Part shown: positions 1 through 8,786 of the stretch, in pieces | Numbering within the stretch: position 1 is the first letter of the stretch | Layout of the letters: each line of letters opens with the position of its first letter | Assembly: GCF_001650195.1 (NCBI RefSeq) | Contig: NZ_LXYR01000030.1 | Location: 1 to 59,999 of the forward strand | Direction: 5' to 3' | DNA length: 59,999 nt | Source of the DNA: Phormidesmis priestleyi BC1401 | GTDB taxonomy: Bacteria; Cyanobacteriota; Cyanobacteriia; Leptolyngbyales; Leptolyngbyaceae | Position numbers and translations under genes: made by a program | Notes under the pieces: generated by a model | Seen by the model: only the letters and a program-made list of their open reading frames with translations | Database searches by the model: none | What the model was told of the DNA's origin: nothing

Positions 1-47
1 GTTGAGTAGCGTAGGAGTTTGCTCGTTAACTCGCACGGCTTTCACCG

Positions 48-75
48 CCACACCAAATTAAAAATTATGGTGTGG
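48..75 (+). promoter_or_regulatory. Hairpin before first gene
   Basis: An 8-bp perfect inverted repeat, CCACACCA at 48-55 and TGGTGTGG at 68-75, encloses an AT-only loop. It covers the GTG at 72 that would begin the longest reading frame, which argues for initiation further down at ATG 105. No T-run follows, so it is not a convincing terminator. It could be a leader hairpin or a protein-binding palindrome. Confidence 0.35.
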
Positions 76-104
76 GGACTCCCGCCTGCCTAGCTAGAAG
101 GCGA

Positions 105-626
105 ATGACAATCGAGCCGTTCTGGATGCAGGTGAACGAGTCAGATCTAAGGCAGGGAGACTACTTAATAAACTGTTTTGTCCCCATTTCACTCTTTGAA
201 GCACACAACTTGGAAGAACAAGAAGTAGAAGTCCAAGAGCGGGACTTAATCGTTCTTACTCAGAGTTGTGATCTGGAAAATAGAAAAACTCGACTGGTTT
301 CTCTCTATCTGATTTCTACCCTTCCAGAATTTGAAGCCGTTAACCCAGATTTTACAAAGAAAGGAAAGTGGAACGAGGTTCGCAAGGGTCGAGTTGAAGG
401 GTTACATCTCCTTGCGTCACCCGTTAATCCAGAGGATAGTCGAGGTGCTCTAGTGGTAGATTTTCGTGAAATCTACAGCCTTCCGTTCAATTACCTGACT
501 CAGCACGCCACACAACTCGAAAATCGGTGGCGGCTCAAATCCCCTTTTCTAGAGCATTTCTCGCAAACTTTTGCTCGCTTCTTTATGCGGGTCGGTTTGC
601 CTTCTGGCGTGCCAGAGTTTAAATAA
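105..626 (+). CDS. Hypothetical protein with SCDL motif
   Basis: A 173-residue soluble protein if translation starts at ATG 105; a GTG at 72 would add 11 unlikely residues (MGTPACLARRR). No signal peptide or membrane segment is visible. The N-terminal half contains a 'DLIVLTQSCDLEN' stretch. I recall similar 'vlsQsCDl' stretches in small uncharacterised bacterial and phage-linked proteins, but I cannot assign a function. It stands alone: the next gene, hemJ, is on the opposite strand and converges on it with a 43-base gap. What lies upstream is outside the window. Confidence 0.7.
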   Translation: MTIEPFWMQVNESDLRQGDYLINCFVPISLFEAHNLEEQEVEVQERDLIVLTQSCDLENRKTRLVSLYLISTLPEFEAVNPDFTKKGKWNEVRKGRVEGLHLLASPVNPEDSRGALVVDFREIYSLPFNYLTQHATQLENRWRLKSPFLEHFSQTFARFFMRVGLPSGVPEFK

Positions 627-669
627 AGGCAACTAACCTTCGGCTCGAAAGTCGAATTTTTAATTACTA

Positions 670-1263
670 TTAAACGCCGACTTCCGAAGCCGATTCGGGT
701 TGCCCGATCGTTGCCAATTCCTTTTCTTTTGCCAGTCTGCGCTTTTTTGCATAAAACTGAATAACGGCTGCCATTGCCACAATCATGGCAAAGATTCCCC
801 AGGCGGTGGCGCTAGTGGGTAGATTGTTTTTAAACACTGCCAGCATGACGATGATTACAAAAAACACGGTGGGCAACTCGTTAAACCAGCGAAACTGCTG
901 CCCGGTCATTTTGCACTCATTGGCGGCGAGGCGCTTCATAATGATTTTGCAGTAGTAGTGGTAAGCCAGTAGCACAGCGACGCAGACAAGTTTGGCGTGG
1001 AGCCAGGGTTCTTTGAGCACATCTGGCTCGGTGGTAAGCAGCCCGATCGCCATCGCCACGGTTAACAGCATCGCAGGAGTCATGATGATGCTGTAGAGTC
1101 GCTTCTCCATGATTTGATATTGGTTTTTGAGAATGCTGCGCGCTGGCTCTGGTTGCTCATCTGCTTCGGCGTGATAAACGAACAGTCGAGGCAGGTAGAA
1201 CATCCCGGCAAACCAGGCGACAATTCCAACAAGGTGAAACGCTTTGAACCAGAGATATGACAT
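670..1263 (-). CDS. hemJ: Protoporphyrinogen IX oxidase HemJ
   Basis: HemJ oxidises protoporphyrinogen IX to protoporphyrin IX, the last step shared by heme and chlorophyll synthesis, in the cytoplasmic or thylakoid membrane. This is the form most cyanobacteria use in place of HemY or HemG. The 197-residue protein shows the family opening (WFKAFHLVGIVAWFAGMFYLPRLFVYH, with the conserved His near residue 10) and four to five hydrophobic segments (about 5-24, 58-76, 88-106, 130-150, 152-170). The C-terminal tail is basic and soluble. Length is normal for the family. It is monocistronic; its promoter must lie in the gap that also holds the DnaA-box-like sites. Confidence 0.93.
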   Translation of the reverse strand: MSYLWFKAFHLVGIVAWFAGMFYLPRLFVYHAEADEQPEPARSILKNQYQIMEKRLYSIIMTPAMLLTVAMAIGLLTTEPDVLKEPWLHAKLVCVAVLLAYHYYCKIIMKRLAANECKMTGQQFRWFNELPTVFFVIIVMLAVFKNNLPTSATAWGIFAMIVAMAAVIQFYAKKRRLAKEKELATIGQPESASEVGV

Positions 1264-1404
1264 GAGACAATCCTTCAGAGTGTTGGATTTTAGTGAGAAT
1301 CGGCTTGAGAAACAGAGGTAATCTCTCTATTTACCAGTTTCTGATATTGAGGCATCGATCGGGGGTGTCTTAATAAATTTGATACCTAAAATTACGATCG
1401 CTGC

Positions 1405-1739
1405 TGTGGAAAACTCTAATTCGTTTAGAAATCTGATTACCCGCCTCTGCTGCTTGCGCTTTCTCTATCTTATTTGCTAGAAGCCAGTATTTATACAGTT
1501 TTCAGCCCAAATTATGCTGCGCCTGAAGCAAGTTTCTTTTTTTAGAAAACATTTAAGCGGCTCTGATTAAAAAGTGGTAAAGTATGGAGCGATTCATCTC
1601 GTACACCACGATGGAATAAGGGTTTCAGCTCAAAAGTACGTCAAAAGACGTTGCTACCAAAAAGTTTTCCACAGCTCATCCGACCTTCAAGGACTCGGAT
1701 AGGTCAGCTTGTGGAAAACTTTCTATAATCTGTGGAAAA
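1405..1739. other. Cluster of four DnaA-box-like sites
   Basis: Four exact copies of TTTTCCACA or its complement TGTGGAAAA occur in 335 bases of non-coding DNA, at 1405-1413 (minus), 1665-1673 (plus), 1710-1718 (minus) and 1731-1739 (minus). TTTTCCACA is the DnaA box form reported for cyanobacteria. The middle two are part of a perfect 13-bp inverted repeat (AAAGTTTTCCACA at 1661-1673, complement at 1710-1722). AT-rich tracts lie between the first and second sites. This is a candidate replication origin or a DnaA-regulated site; no dnaA or dnaN gene is present in the window. Confidence 0.45.
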
Positions 1740-1776
1740 GTCCCTTGTTCGTGTCAGAGGCTTTTAGGAAGTCTGA

Positions 1777-2088
1777 TTAGTCTGCCGTCGATCGCTGCCT
1801 CACTTTTCCGATCAAGACCTGAATTCCTAGCCCAAACAGCCCGGTCGCCGCTAACCCAAATACTCCGGTTCCCAAAGCGCTCAAACCGACCACTAATGTT
1901 CTCACGGCAACCGCAATATTTGCGGTCGTGATGTTGTGATATTGCAGGGGTTTGCTCGCAAAAGAGAGCGCGATCGATTGAGTCATACTATATAAAACAA
2001 ACGCCATTCCACCCGCAACGAGTGATCCTAAAACACACTGCAAAGGGCTGGGCATATCGGGCTGAGTCGTGGGTTTAGAAGATGTCAT
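1777..2088 (-). CDS. DUF3082 family membrane protein
   Basis: A 103-residue protein with two hydrophobic segments (about residues 20-40 and 65-92) and a short basic C-terminus. It matches my memory of the cyanobacterial DUF3082 family, which is commonly encoded next to ispE. Function unknown. It is the last gene of the purM-rsmA-ispE operon on this strand, starting 42 bases after ispE stops. Confidence 0.8.
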   Translation of the reverse strand: MTSSKPTTQPDMPSPLQCVLGSLVAGGMAFVLYSMTQSIALSFASKPLQYHNITTANIAVAVRTLVVGLSALGTGVFGLAATGLFGLGIQVLIGKVRQRSTAD

Positions 2089-2130
2089 AACAAAAAGAGT
2101 GAGAGAATTTTGAGGTTTTTTGAGAAGCGA

Positions 2131-3069
2131 TCACTGAGGGGCTAACCGAACTCCAGACGTACAAAATCTTGTCACCCAAAGATCTAAATTGGGATCAGCG
2201 ATCGCCGTCATCTGATCTTTAACCTGCTCGGCTTGGGCATGAGACTCGACTAACCCAAACACTGTCGAGCCAGAGCCAGACATCATTGTACCGAGAACGC
2301 CTAAGCTTTGAAAGCGATCGCGGAGTTGCTGCACTTGAGGATATTCGGGCAAGACGACGCGCTCTAGATCGTTGTGAAGCAATTGACCGATTTGAGCGAG
2401 ATTTTGTTGAGCGATCGCTGCCATCATTCCTCTAGATTGCTGCTTTCGCGCTTCTACATCACTAGCACTTTTGGGATAGGTATCACCAAACTGCTGCCGA
2501 TAAGTTTGATATGCCCAAGGAGTTGAAATAGGCAAATCGCGATATTTGGCTAACACGACATATATATTGTGGAGATCGGGCAGACCATCAAGTTGCTCTC
2601 CTCGTCCCGTCGCCAGCGATGTCCCGCCTGAGATGCAAAACGGAATGTCAGATCCTAACGTCGCCCCTAATTCCTGAAGATCAGAGTGAGTGAGTCCAAG
2701 GTTCCACATCAAGTCTAGACCAACCAGCACCGCTGCCGCATTGCTAGAACCGCCAGCTAGCCCCGCACCCATCGGAATGCGCTTTTGAATCTTGATTTCG
2801 ACTCCGCCAAATTTTGCGAAGTAGTCTGGAAACTCTCTCACCATCAAATCGGCAGCTTTGTACGCCAGATTAGTTTGATCTTGTGGGACATCGGGGTTAT
2901 CGCACCACACCCGAATGGCTTCTGTCCCGATCGGGCGCACTGTCACCACATCGGCTAGCTCAATGCTTTGCAGCACCATCACCAATTCGTGAAACCCATC
3001 GGAGCGATCGCCCACGATTTGCAAATATAAGTTGATCTTCGCAGGTGCGATCAGAGAATAGGAACGCAT
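2131..3069 (-). CDS. ispE: 4-diphosphocytidyl-2-C-methyl-D-erythritol kinase
   Basis: IspE phosphorylates CDP-methylerythritol with ATP in the plastid-type MEP route to isoprenoids, supplying precursors of carotenoids, the chlorophyll tail and quinones. The 312-residue protein is a GHMP kinase. It has the N-terminal APAKINLYL segment, the ATP-binding PMGAGLAGGSSNAAAVL loop (about 94-110) and the C-terminal MMSGSGSTVFGL glycine-rich motif (about 261-272). Length is typical. It starts six bases after rsmA stops, so the two are translationally close within the operon. Confidence 0.95.
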   Translation of the reverse strand: MRSYSLIAPAKINLYLQIVGDRSDGFHELVMVLQSIELADVVTVRPIGTEAIRVWCDNPDVPQDQTNLAYKAADLMVREFPDYFAKFGGVEIKIQKRIPMGAGLAGGSSNAAAVLVGLDLMWNLGLTHSDLQELGATLGSDIPFCISGGTSLATGRGEQLDGLPDLHNIYVVLAKYRDLPISTPWAYQTYRQQFGDTYPKSASDVEARKQQSRGMMAAIAQQNLAQIGQLLHNDLERVVLPEYPQVQQLRDRFQSLGVLGTMMSGSGSTVFGLVESHAQAEQVKDQMTAIADPNLDLWVTRFCTSGVRLAPQ

Positions 3070-3075
3070 AAAAAA

Positions 3076-3927
3076 TTAGGATTCAGGGATCAGGGTTTGA
3101 GCATCAGGATCAACTCCCACGTCTACAGTGTTGCTGAGGTCAACCCAATTGGCAACGCTGAGATCTTCAGCACGAGCTTGAGGATTGACCTCTAATTGTT
3201 CCAGAATCTGAGTCAGTCGATCGCCCTCGATCAAACTCTTCAAATTGTTTCGCAGCATTTTGCGTTTGCTAGAGAAGCCGAGTCGAATCAAAGTCTGCAT
3301 TTGTCGGGGATTGTGAGCGGGATTTTTAACGGTGCGGGGACGCAAACGAATCACCGCAGAGTCTACTTTTGGAGGAGGCTGAAAGGCTTTGGCAGGAACG
3401 TCGCAAATAAACTGACAGTCGGCTAGATATTGAACTCGCACCGATAACGCTCCAAAATGGGTCGATTTTGGATTCGCGCACAGCCGCAACGCCACCTCTT
3501 TTTGCACGAGCAGCACGATCGAGTCAAAGGGTTTGGGATTTGGATGCCCGATCGTGCCCAGCAATTTCTCCAAAATCGGTCCCGTAATGTTGTATGGAAT
3601 ATTAGCAACGACTTTATTCGGATTCTGAAATGCAGGAGCGGGGATTAAAAGTTCGTCAAGGTCGATCGAGAGAAAGTCTCCTTGCAGCAGCAAAAAGTTA
3701 TCGATTTGACCCAGTTTTTTGGCTAAAAGCGCACACAAGTCTCGATCGATTTCAACCCCAACCACGGCTTCGGCTTGACTGAATAATTGCCGAGTCAAAA
3801 CACCCGTACCGGGACCAATTTCTAGGACTCGATCGTGCTTCGATAGCTCTGCCGAACTGACGATCTTGCCCAAGGCTTTCTCGCTGCGGAGCCAGTGCTG
3901 ACCGAATTGTTTGCGGGTTTTGGTCAC
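3076..3927 (-). CDS. rsmA: 16S rRNA adenine dimethyltransferase RsmA/KsgA
   Basis: RsmA (KsgA) dimethylates the two adjacent adenines in the 3' hairpin loop of 16S rRNA, a late small-subunit assembly checkpoint. The 283-residue protein begins with the hallmark RKQFGQHWL and has the SAM-binding motif VLEIGPGTGVLTRQL (about 35-49). The NIPYNITGPIL catalytic loop (about 109-119, family motif IV NxPY) and a KVDSAVIRL motif follow. It lies four bases after purM stops and six before ispE starts, so the three are co-transcribed. Confidence 0.96.
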   Translation of the reverse strand: MTKTRKQFGQHWLRSEKALGKIVSSAELSKHDRVLEIGPGTGVLTRQLFSQAEAVVGVEIDRDLCALLAKKLGQIDNFLLLQGDFLSIDLDELLIPAPAFQNPNKVVANIPYNITGPILEKLLGTIGHPNPKPFDSIVLLVQKEVALRLCANPKSTHFGALSVRVQYLADCQFICDVPAKAFQPPPKVDSAVIRLRPRTVKNPAHNPRQMQTLIRLGFSSKRKMLRNNLKSLIEGDRLTQILEQLEVNPQARAEDLSVANWVDLSNTVDVGVDPDAQTLIPES

Positions 3928-3931
3928 AGTT

Positions 3932-4960
3932 TTATTCAGGTAAACCCACTAATTGACCCGAACCAGAAATGACAGTGCCGATCGCAGATCCCTTAATATG
4001 GTAAGCAGCAAAAAAATCAAGGGTTTGAGTGACTCGATCTGGCGGCACAATCACCACAAATCCAATTCCCATATTAAAGGTATTCAACATATCAATTGGG
4101 CTAACGTTTCCTTCGGTTGCTAACCATTTAAAGATTGGCAGAACGTCCCAGCTATTAGGATTGACTTCGATAGTTTGATCTTTTTGCAAACAGCGAGGCA
4201 GATTTTCGGGCAAGCCGCCCCCAGTAATATGCGCCATGCCATGAATCGGAATCTCGGCTTTGAGCGCGGCAAGAATCGGCTTAACGTAAATGTGAGTCGG
4301 CGTAAGCAGGACTTCACCCAAACTTTTTCCAGCTAACATTTCGGGCTGATCGCTCCAGTCAAATCCGCGATCGCCCACAATTTTGCGAACCAAACTAAAG
4401 CCATTACTGTGAACTCCAGAGCTAGGCAGCCCGATCGCGACATCTCCAACCTGCACCTGAGAGCCATCTAAAACCAGACTTTTCTCAACAATGCCGACGC
4501 AGAACCCCGCTAAATCATATTCATCTGCCTGATAAAAACCCGGCATCTCAGCCGTTTCGCCACCCAGCAGCGCACAGCCAGCCAGTTCGCATCCTTGCAC
4601 AATTCCTGACACGACCTCAGCAAGTTGTTCGGGCTGCAACCGTCCTGTCGCTAAATAATCTAAAAAGAACAGCGGCTCTGCCCCACAGGTCAGCACATCG
4701 TTGACGCACATCGCGACGAGATCAATCCCAACCGTGTCGTGCCGATCGAGCGTGTGAGCAAGTTTTAGCTTTGTGCCTACGCCATCAGTGCCCGATACCA
4801 ACACGGGTTCTCGATAGCCTGCGGGGAGTTGAAACAGTCCACTAAAGCCTCCGATGCCGCCCATCACTTCAGGGCGATGAGTGCGCTTGATGAGACTGCT
4901 GATGCGATCGACAAATGCCCTCCCTGCCTCAACATCAACTCCCGCCTCTCGATAATCCAT
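3932..4960 (-). CDS. purM: Phosphoribosylformylglycinamidine cyclo-ligase
   Basis: PurM (AIR synthetase) closes the imidazole ring, converting FGAM to aminoimidazole ribonucleotide with ATP in purine synthesis. The 342-residue protein starts with [13 protein letters not shown] and carries the [12 protein letters not shown] signature (about 57-68). [13 protein letters not shown] (about 132-144) and the [13 protein letters not shown] motif (about 244-256) follow. It is the first gene of the minus-strand purM-rsmA-ispE-DUF3082 operon, so the promoter should lie just to the right of 4960. Confidence 0.96.
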   Translation of the reverse strand: MDYREAGVDVEAGRAFVDRISSLIKRTHRPEVMGGIGGFSGLFQLPAGYREPVLVSGTDGVGTKLKLAHTLDRHDTVGIDLVAMCVNDVLTCGAEPLFFLDYLATGRLQPEQLAEVVSGIVQGCELAGCALLGGETAEMPGFYQADEYDLAGFCVGIVEKSLVLDGSQVQVGDVAIGLPSSGVHSNGFSLVRKIVGDRGFDWSDQPEMLAGKSLGEVLLTPTHIYVKPILAALKAEIPIHGMAHITGGGLPENLPRCLQKDQTIEVNPNSWDVLPIFKWLATEGNVSPIDMLNTFNMGIGFVVIVPPDRVTQTLDFFAAYHIKGSAIGTVISGSGQLVGLPE

Positions 4961-5077
4961 GAATTAACCGCCTCTGTAGTCTGTCGCAAATGCTGAATGC
5001 TGCACTCTTGACTAACGCAAGATCACTGATTTTTTGAAGTCGTGCAGACATAAGACCTCAGCATAACCCACAACTAC

Positions 5078-5110
5078 CCTGAAGCTAGTATGAAGTCTCC
5101 ATGAAGTCAC
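5078..5110 (+). promoter_or_regulatory. Three 11-bp direct repeats
   Basis: Three consecutive 11-mers, CCTGAAGCTAG, TATGAAGTCTC and CATGAAGTCAC, share a TGAAG core at exact one-turn spacing. Such phased direct repeats are typical of OmpR/PhoB-class response-regulator operators. They sit in the gap between purM (minus) and the rlpA-like gene (plus) and could act on either. The core does not match the cyanobacterial Pho box I know. Confidence 0.35.
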
Positions 5111-5376
5111 AGTTGAGGCAAATCTTAAAAGTTTTCGAGAATCGCTTCTCTACAAGGCTTTAAGGTCTATTAAGTAGTGTGAAGGTATCATAAAGTTTTT
5201 TTACATACCGATAATACCCTGATCCCCTGGGCAAAAACTTCATGGTAGTCTGTTGCAGTTCTACAAACAGGAGTAAAAACGGAACGAGTACGAGTTTATC
5301 AACAGCATCCTTGCAACATTGCAACCCGATGGTCAAACTCAAGCTCGATGAGCAAGTGTCCTTCACCTACGGAGAT

Positions 5377-6459
5377 ATGAATCAAATACTCATTAGTGGT
5401 CTTACTGCAACCCTGTTGCTCACGACCTCACTCGGTCTTAGCCACAGCAACAATGCTGAAGCATCACCCGCAGTCAGCCAACCCTCTGAAGCAGATCAAA
5501 ACGCTTCCTCACCGCCGCATTCGCCGATAGGTGATGTTGTCAAAGTTGGTGAGCAACAGAGCCAAACCCCGTCCGCAGAGGACACGATCGCCAAGATCCA
5601 AACCCACGAGCACGCTGGACGCAAAGCCGCAACGCTCTATGTTCGTAACATCCCGGTTTTAACCTTCATTGGTTCACAGTCCGCCTCCTCTGGTGGGGTC
5701 AAAATGGGAGCGACGCAGACTGATGAATCGTCTCAAATCGCCAGGCTCAAGTCCGGTTCTGTCAGCGCAACAGCCCAGTCTTTAGAGCAGCGTCAGAATT
5801 CTAGCCAAGATTCGCAGCGCGATCCGGTCACGAGAGCCACCGCGATCGCTGCCAAACTCAATCAACTTTATCGTCAAGGCGTAGATGCAAAAGGCATCAC
5901 GGTGAAATGGAAGCAAGCCCCTAATGGAACGGGCGATCGCTACATTATCGAAGCCAACAAGACGACGATCGTGACAGTCGATGCCGACACGATTCTACCC
6001 GACACGACCAAAAACCCTGAGCAAGACGCGCTGCAAGTCACCAATCGCCTCCGCCGTCTGATTGGAGATGCTGCCCCACTCAAGGAAGTGCCCAACAAAC
6101 CTAACAACAACGGGCAACAAATCTCTCTAGGACCGATTAGGTTCCGTTTGGACGGGTGGGCTTCTTGGTATGGTCCTGGATTTAACGGCAGTGCCAGTGC
6201 GAGCGGTGAGATCTTCAATCAAAATGCGCTGACAGCGGCTCATCGTTCTCTCCCGTTTGGGACGCAAGTGCAAGTCACAAATTTGGACAACGGACGATCG
6301 GTGATTGTGCGAATCAACGATCGCGGTCCTTATTCGGGCGGTCGGGTTATTGATCTCTCAGCAGGGGCGGCTCGTATGATAGGAGTCATTCAAAGTGGTG
6401 TTGCTCCGGTTCGTCTAGAGGTGATGACTTCTAGAGGGTCAGTAGCATCCGGCAACTAA
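5377..6459 (+). CDS. rlpA: Septal ring lytic transglycosylase RlpA family
   Basis: RlpA-type proteins have a double-psi beta-barrel that binds and, in some species, cleaves peptidoglycan at division septa. From ATG 5377 the protein has 360 residues. It has a signal peptide (MNQILISGLTATLLLTTSL then AEA near residue 29), a long low-complexity Ser/Gln-rich middle, and the barrel at the C-terminus (GWASWYGPGFNG, TAAHRSLPFGTQVQVTN, VIVRINDRGPYSGGRVIDLS). In-frame ATGs at 5242 and 5329 would place extra residues before the signal peptide. The 5377 start has a close GGAG just upstream but a short spacer, so the start is uncertain. The 280-base upstream gap carries phased repeats. Confidence 0.88.
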   Translation: MNQILISGLTATLLLTTSLGLSHSNNAEASPAVSQPSEADQNASSPPHSPIGDVVKVGEQQSQTPSAEDTIAKIQTHEHAGRKAATLYVRNIPVLTFIGSQSASSGGVKMGATQTDESSQIARLKSGSVSATAQSLEQRQNSSQDSQRDPVTRATAIAAKLNQLYRQGVDAKGITVKWKQAPNGTGDRYIIEANKTTIVTVDADTILPDTTKNPEQDALQVTNRLRRLIGDAAPLKEVPNKPNNNGQQISLGPIRFRLDGWASWYGPGFNGSASASGEIFNQNALTAAHRSLPFGTQVQVTNLDNGRSVIVRINDRGPYSGGRVIDLSAGAARMIGVIQSGVAPVRLEVMTSRGSVASGN

Positions 6460-6535
6460 TTCGCTGATGGCGGATGTATTCGATGAATCGTTTGTATGTT
6501 TTACGGATCGATTCTCTTCTACATCCGTTTTCTGT

Positions 6536-7726
6536 TCAAAATTGCCTTAACCCTCTCAGTGGCTGTCCATTTTCTGCTTCTGTTAAACCCTTGCTTTGCA
6601 CCAAAACGCCAAAGTTGCCGAGTCCCATTGGGTTCATCAATCGATGCAGGGCATCTCGGCGCAGAATTACAGTTTGAATATCTTGATTATTTTTAGCGTC
6701 AATTTCGCTGAGTGCGGCAAGTCGATCGCCCAACCCCAACGCCATTAAAAACAGCCCTTGCTGCGTGAATCCTAAATTTTTTAACCCCGTTCGATCGCCC
6801 TGTCGCTCTAATGCTGTGAAGTCAACATGAGCCGTAATATCTTGCTGACCGACCTGAATATAGGGATTGTTGTGATGACTATGCTGGTAGTAACACTGCA
6901 ACGTTCCCTGCGATCGCATCGAGTTATAGTAGCGAGTTGCGGGATAGCCATAATCGATCGTTAAAAGATATCCTCGCTGAATGAGATCGGCGACTAAACT
7001 CAGCCAGTCTAATGCTCCTAAGTTGACCTCAGTTCGATAGCCGTCTGGATAATTAGGCGAACTTAAATCAATTCCGTTGAGATCAAAATAGTCAGTCAAC
7101 CTGGAAGTTGAGGGTTGATCAATCACCTCCGCAAATCCATTAGACTGTGCAGTCACGTAAATTTCTTGAAGTTTGCGGTTCGTCAACGTCACCAGATGAA
7201 CCGGAAACGCATCGACCAATTCGTTTGAGAAAACGCATCCTGTGATTGAATTAGCCGGAATAGTGTCTAGCGATCGCCATTCAATCTGCACGTCTGATTG
7301 CCACGATCGTAATCGTTGCTGTTGTTCTGCCATCAGAGCGGCAGATTTCTCAACAATCACATAATCTAAACAAGCAAAACAGTCAGGATGATGACCTTGC
7401 AAACCGCTCAACACATCTGCGGCTAATAGTCCTTGTCCGGCTCCGATTTCAACCAATGTGAATGGCTGAGGCTGACCCAAAATTTGCCACATCTCTGCAA
7501 ACTGTTCAGCTAACAGCTCACCAAAATCTGTAGCTAAATGGGGCGAGGTGAAAAAATCACCGTGCGCCCCAATCTTTTCATTATGTGCAGCATAATAGCC
7601 ATACTGCGGATGGTAAAGTGCCATCTCCATATACTCAGCAAACGAAACCCGACACTCGGAACTGTGGAGAATGTGCTGAGTAATCAAATCAGACAAGGCA
7701 GATGCTCGATCGGGTAAATCGCTCAC
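6536..7726 (-). CDS. MidA/NDUFAF7-family SAM-dependent methyltransferase
   Basis: A class I methyltransferase of the COG1565 family. Its mitochondrial member NDUFAF7 methylates an arginine of a complex I subunit; the bacterial substrate is unknown. Visible features are YMEMALYHPQYGYY near the N-terminus, DFFTSPHLATDFGELLAEQ, the SAM site LVEIGAGQGLLAADVL (about 92-107) and VFSNELVDAFPVH (about 162-174). Length (396 aa) fits the family. The presence of ndhH about 1 kb upstream on the same strand is suggestive given the complex I link, but nothing shows co-transcription. The 3' end converges on the rlpA-like gene. Confidence 0.87.
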   Translation of the reverse strand: MSDLPDRASALSDLITQHILHSSECRVSFAEYMEMALYHPQYGYYAAHNEKIGAHGDFFTSPHLATDFGELLAEQFAEMWQILGQPQPFTLVEIGAGQGLLAADVLSGLQGHHPDCFACLDYVIVEKSAALMAEQQQRLRSWQSDVQIEWRSLDTIPANSITGCVFSNELVDAFPVHLVTLTNRKLQEIYVTAQSNGFAEVIDQPSTSRLTDYFDLNGIDLSSPNYPDGYRTEVNLGALDWLSLVADLIQRGYLLTIDYGYPATRYYNSMRSQGTLQCYYQHSHHNNPYIQVGQQDITAHVDFTALERQGDRTGLKNLGFTQQGLFLMALGLGDRLAALSEIDAKNNQDIQTVILRRDALHRLMNPMGLGNFGVLVQSKGLTEAENGQPLRGLRQF

Positions 7727-7847
7727 AGGAAACAGCAGTGTTGATGGTCAATCAATTGAGTCGCTCTCTGTCAAAATTTAGGGGTAGAGAAGTCAGAACT
7801 AATCTTTGCCCTGCCCCAGGTTCACCATACTCCGCGCTGCGCTTAAA

Positions 7848-8048
7848 TCAGGCGATCGTAGCGGGCACTGCTTCTTTCTTGTTGGTTTCAAACGCAAGGA
7901 CAAACTCAGTAGTGGGTCGAGTTTGCTTCAGCACCTTTATATAGCAATCGGCATCGGTGCGACGACGAAACCGAATTACCAATTGACGTTGAAGATCGGG
8001 CAGAGTTTGATAGACAGCCCAGGGGGTCAGTTGCTCTTGATAATTCAT
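7848..8048 (-). CDS. Conserved small cyanobacterial protein, unknown function
   Basis: A 66-residue protein opening MNYQEQLTPWAVYQTLPDLQRQLVIRFRRRTDADCY. The pattern 'YQEQ..PWA....LP..Q...V.RFR.R.DADG' recurs in short cyanobacterial proteins as I remember them. No known domain, signal peptide or membrane span is visible. It lies 121 bases upstream of the methyltransferase on the same strand and may share its transcript. A plus-strand ORF over the same bases lacks such resemblance. Confidence 0.6.
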   Translation of the reverse strand: MNYQEQLTPWAVYQTLPDLQRQLVIRFRRRTDADCYIKVLKQTRPTTEFVLAFETNKKEAVPATIA

Positions 8049-8730
8049 AGTTCAATTTTTGGGAATGTGTGGTTGAGGAGCGTAAAAAATTTAGGTGAGC
8101 AGTAAGGGCGCTCTGCCGAACCAGACGCTACTTATAGTGTTGCTGTCTTGGCTTCTCCCTAGTAATAGCGGTTAATTCTGAAGTTGTCAACCCTTACTTG
8201 ATCGAAATTTCAAAGGAGACATCTACTCAGTTATTGAAGCTTTTTGCACGGCGATCGACCTGGCAACGTAGAATCTGCCATAGAAGTTTTGCACGATCAA
8301 ACCTTATGCAATCTCTCAACTTTGAAAGGCTCAAAAAGTTTATCCTACGTCGTTAAATTTAGACAGAAGCATTTTGACTTAATTAAGAAACATACATTTG
8401 CACTAATGCAACTCATTTCACACAAATCAGATAGATTGTTTTTTCCCAACATTTAATTATTTGCTGTGCGAAATGTTGAATTAGAAACTTGAAGTGAAAA
8501 TTTGAACAAACTCAGGCGGCTCAAACTCTCGTAGCTCGATCGGAGCACCCAGAATTAACTGATAAAAAGTAGTTTCAATGCGGCAATCTTGATGAGAGCT
8601 TCATACTACCGTGAAACTGATCAACTTTTAGAAAGCTTTGTTTTTACTGATAATTATGTGATGAACTTAACCAAATGCTTGGAAGCTCAATTCATGAAGT
8701 TCGATAGTAAGTTTGTGCTAATCATTTGAG
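8049..8730. other. Long gap, possible eroded coding remnant
   Basis: No convincing gene is present in about 680 bases. On the minus strand at 8481-8600 an open stretch without a start codon reads ETTFYQLILGAPIELREFE and ends FVQIFTSSF. It looks protein-like and is preceded in frame by a stop, so it may be the tail of an eroded gene. A plus-strand ORF at 8244-8456 shows no recognisable features. AGTTTCA near 8570 has a complement near 8612, a weak 7-bp inverted repeat. Confidence 0.3.
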
Positions 8731-8764
8731 ACAAAAAATAGGGATGCACCGAAGCCCATCCCTA
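8731..8764 (-). terminator. Rho-independent terminator of ndhH
   Basis: On the minus strand AGGGATG pairs with CATCCCT around a loop holding a C(TTCG)G tetraloop, followed by an ATTTTTTG run. It lies 23 bases after the ndhH stop codon. Confidence 0.85.
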
Positions 8765-8786
8765 ATGTTAAAAAATGGATTTGAGA

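Noticed and set aside
5000-5330. c-di-AMP riboswitch before the rlpA-like gene
   Set aside because: Conserved ydaO segments were looked for and not found.
7806-8105. 99-codon plus-strand ORF over the small gene at 7848-8048
   Set aside because: The minus-strand frame looks like a conserved small protein; this one has no recognisable features.
8244-8456. 70-codon plus-strand ORF
   Set aside because: No ribosome site, no recognisable pattern, ends in AT-rich sequence.
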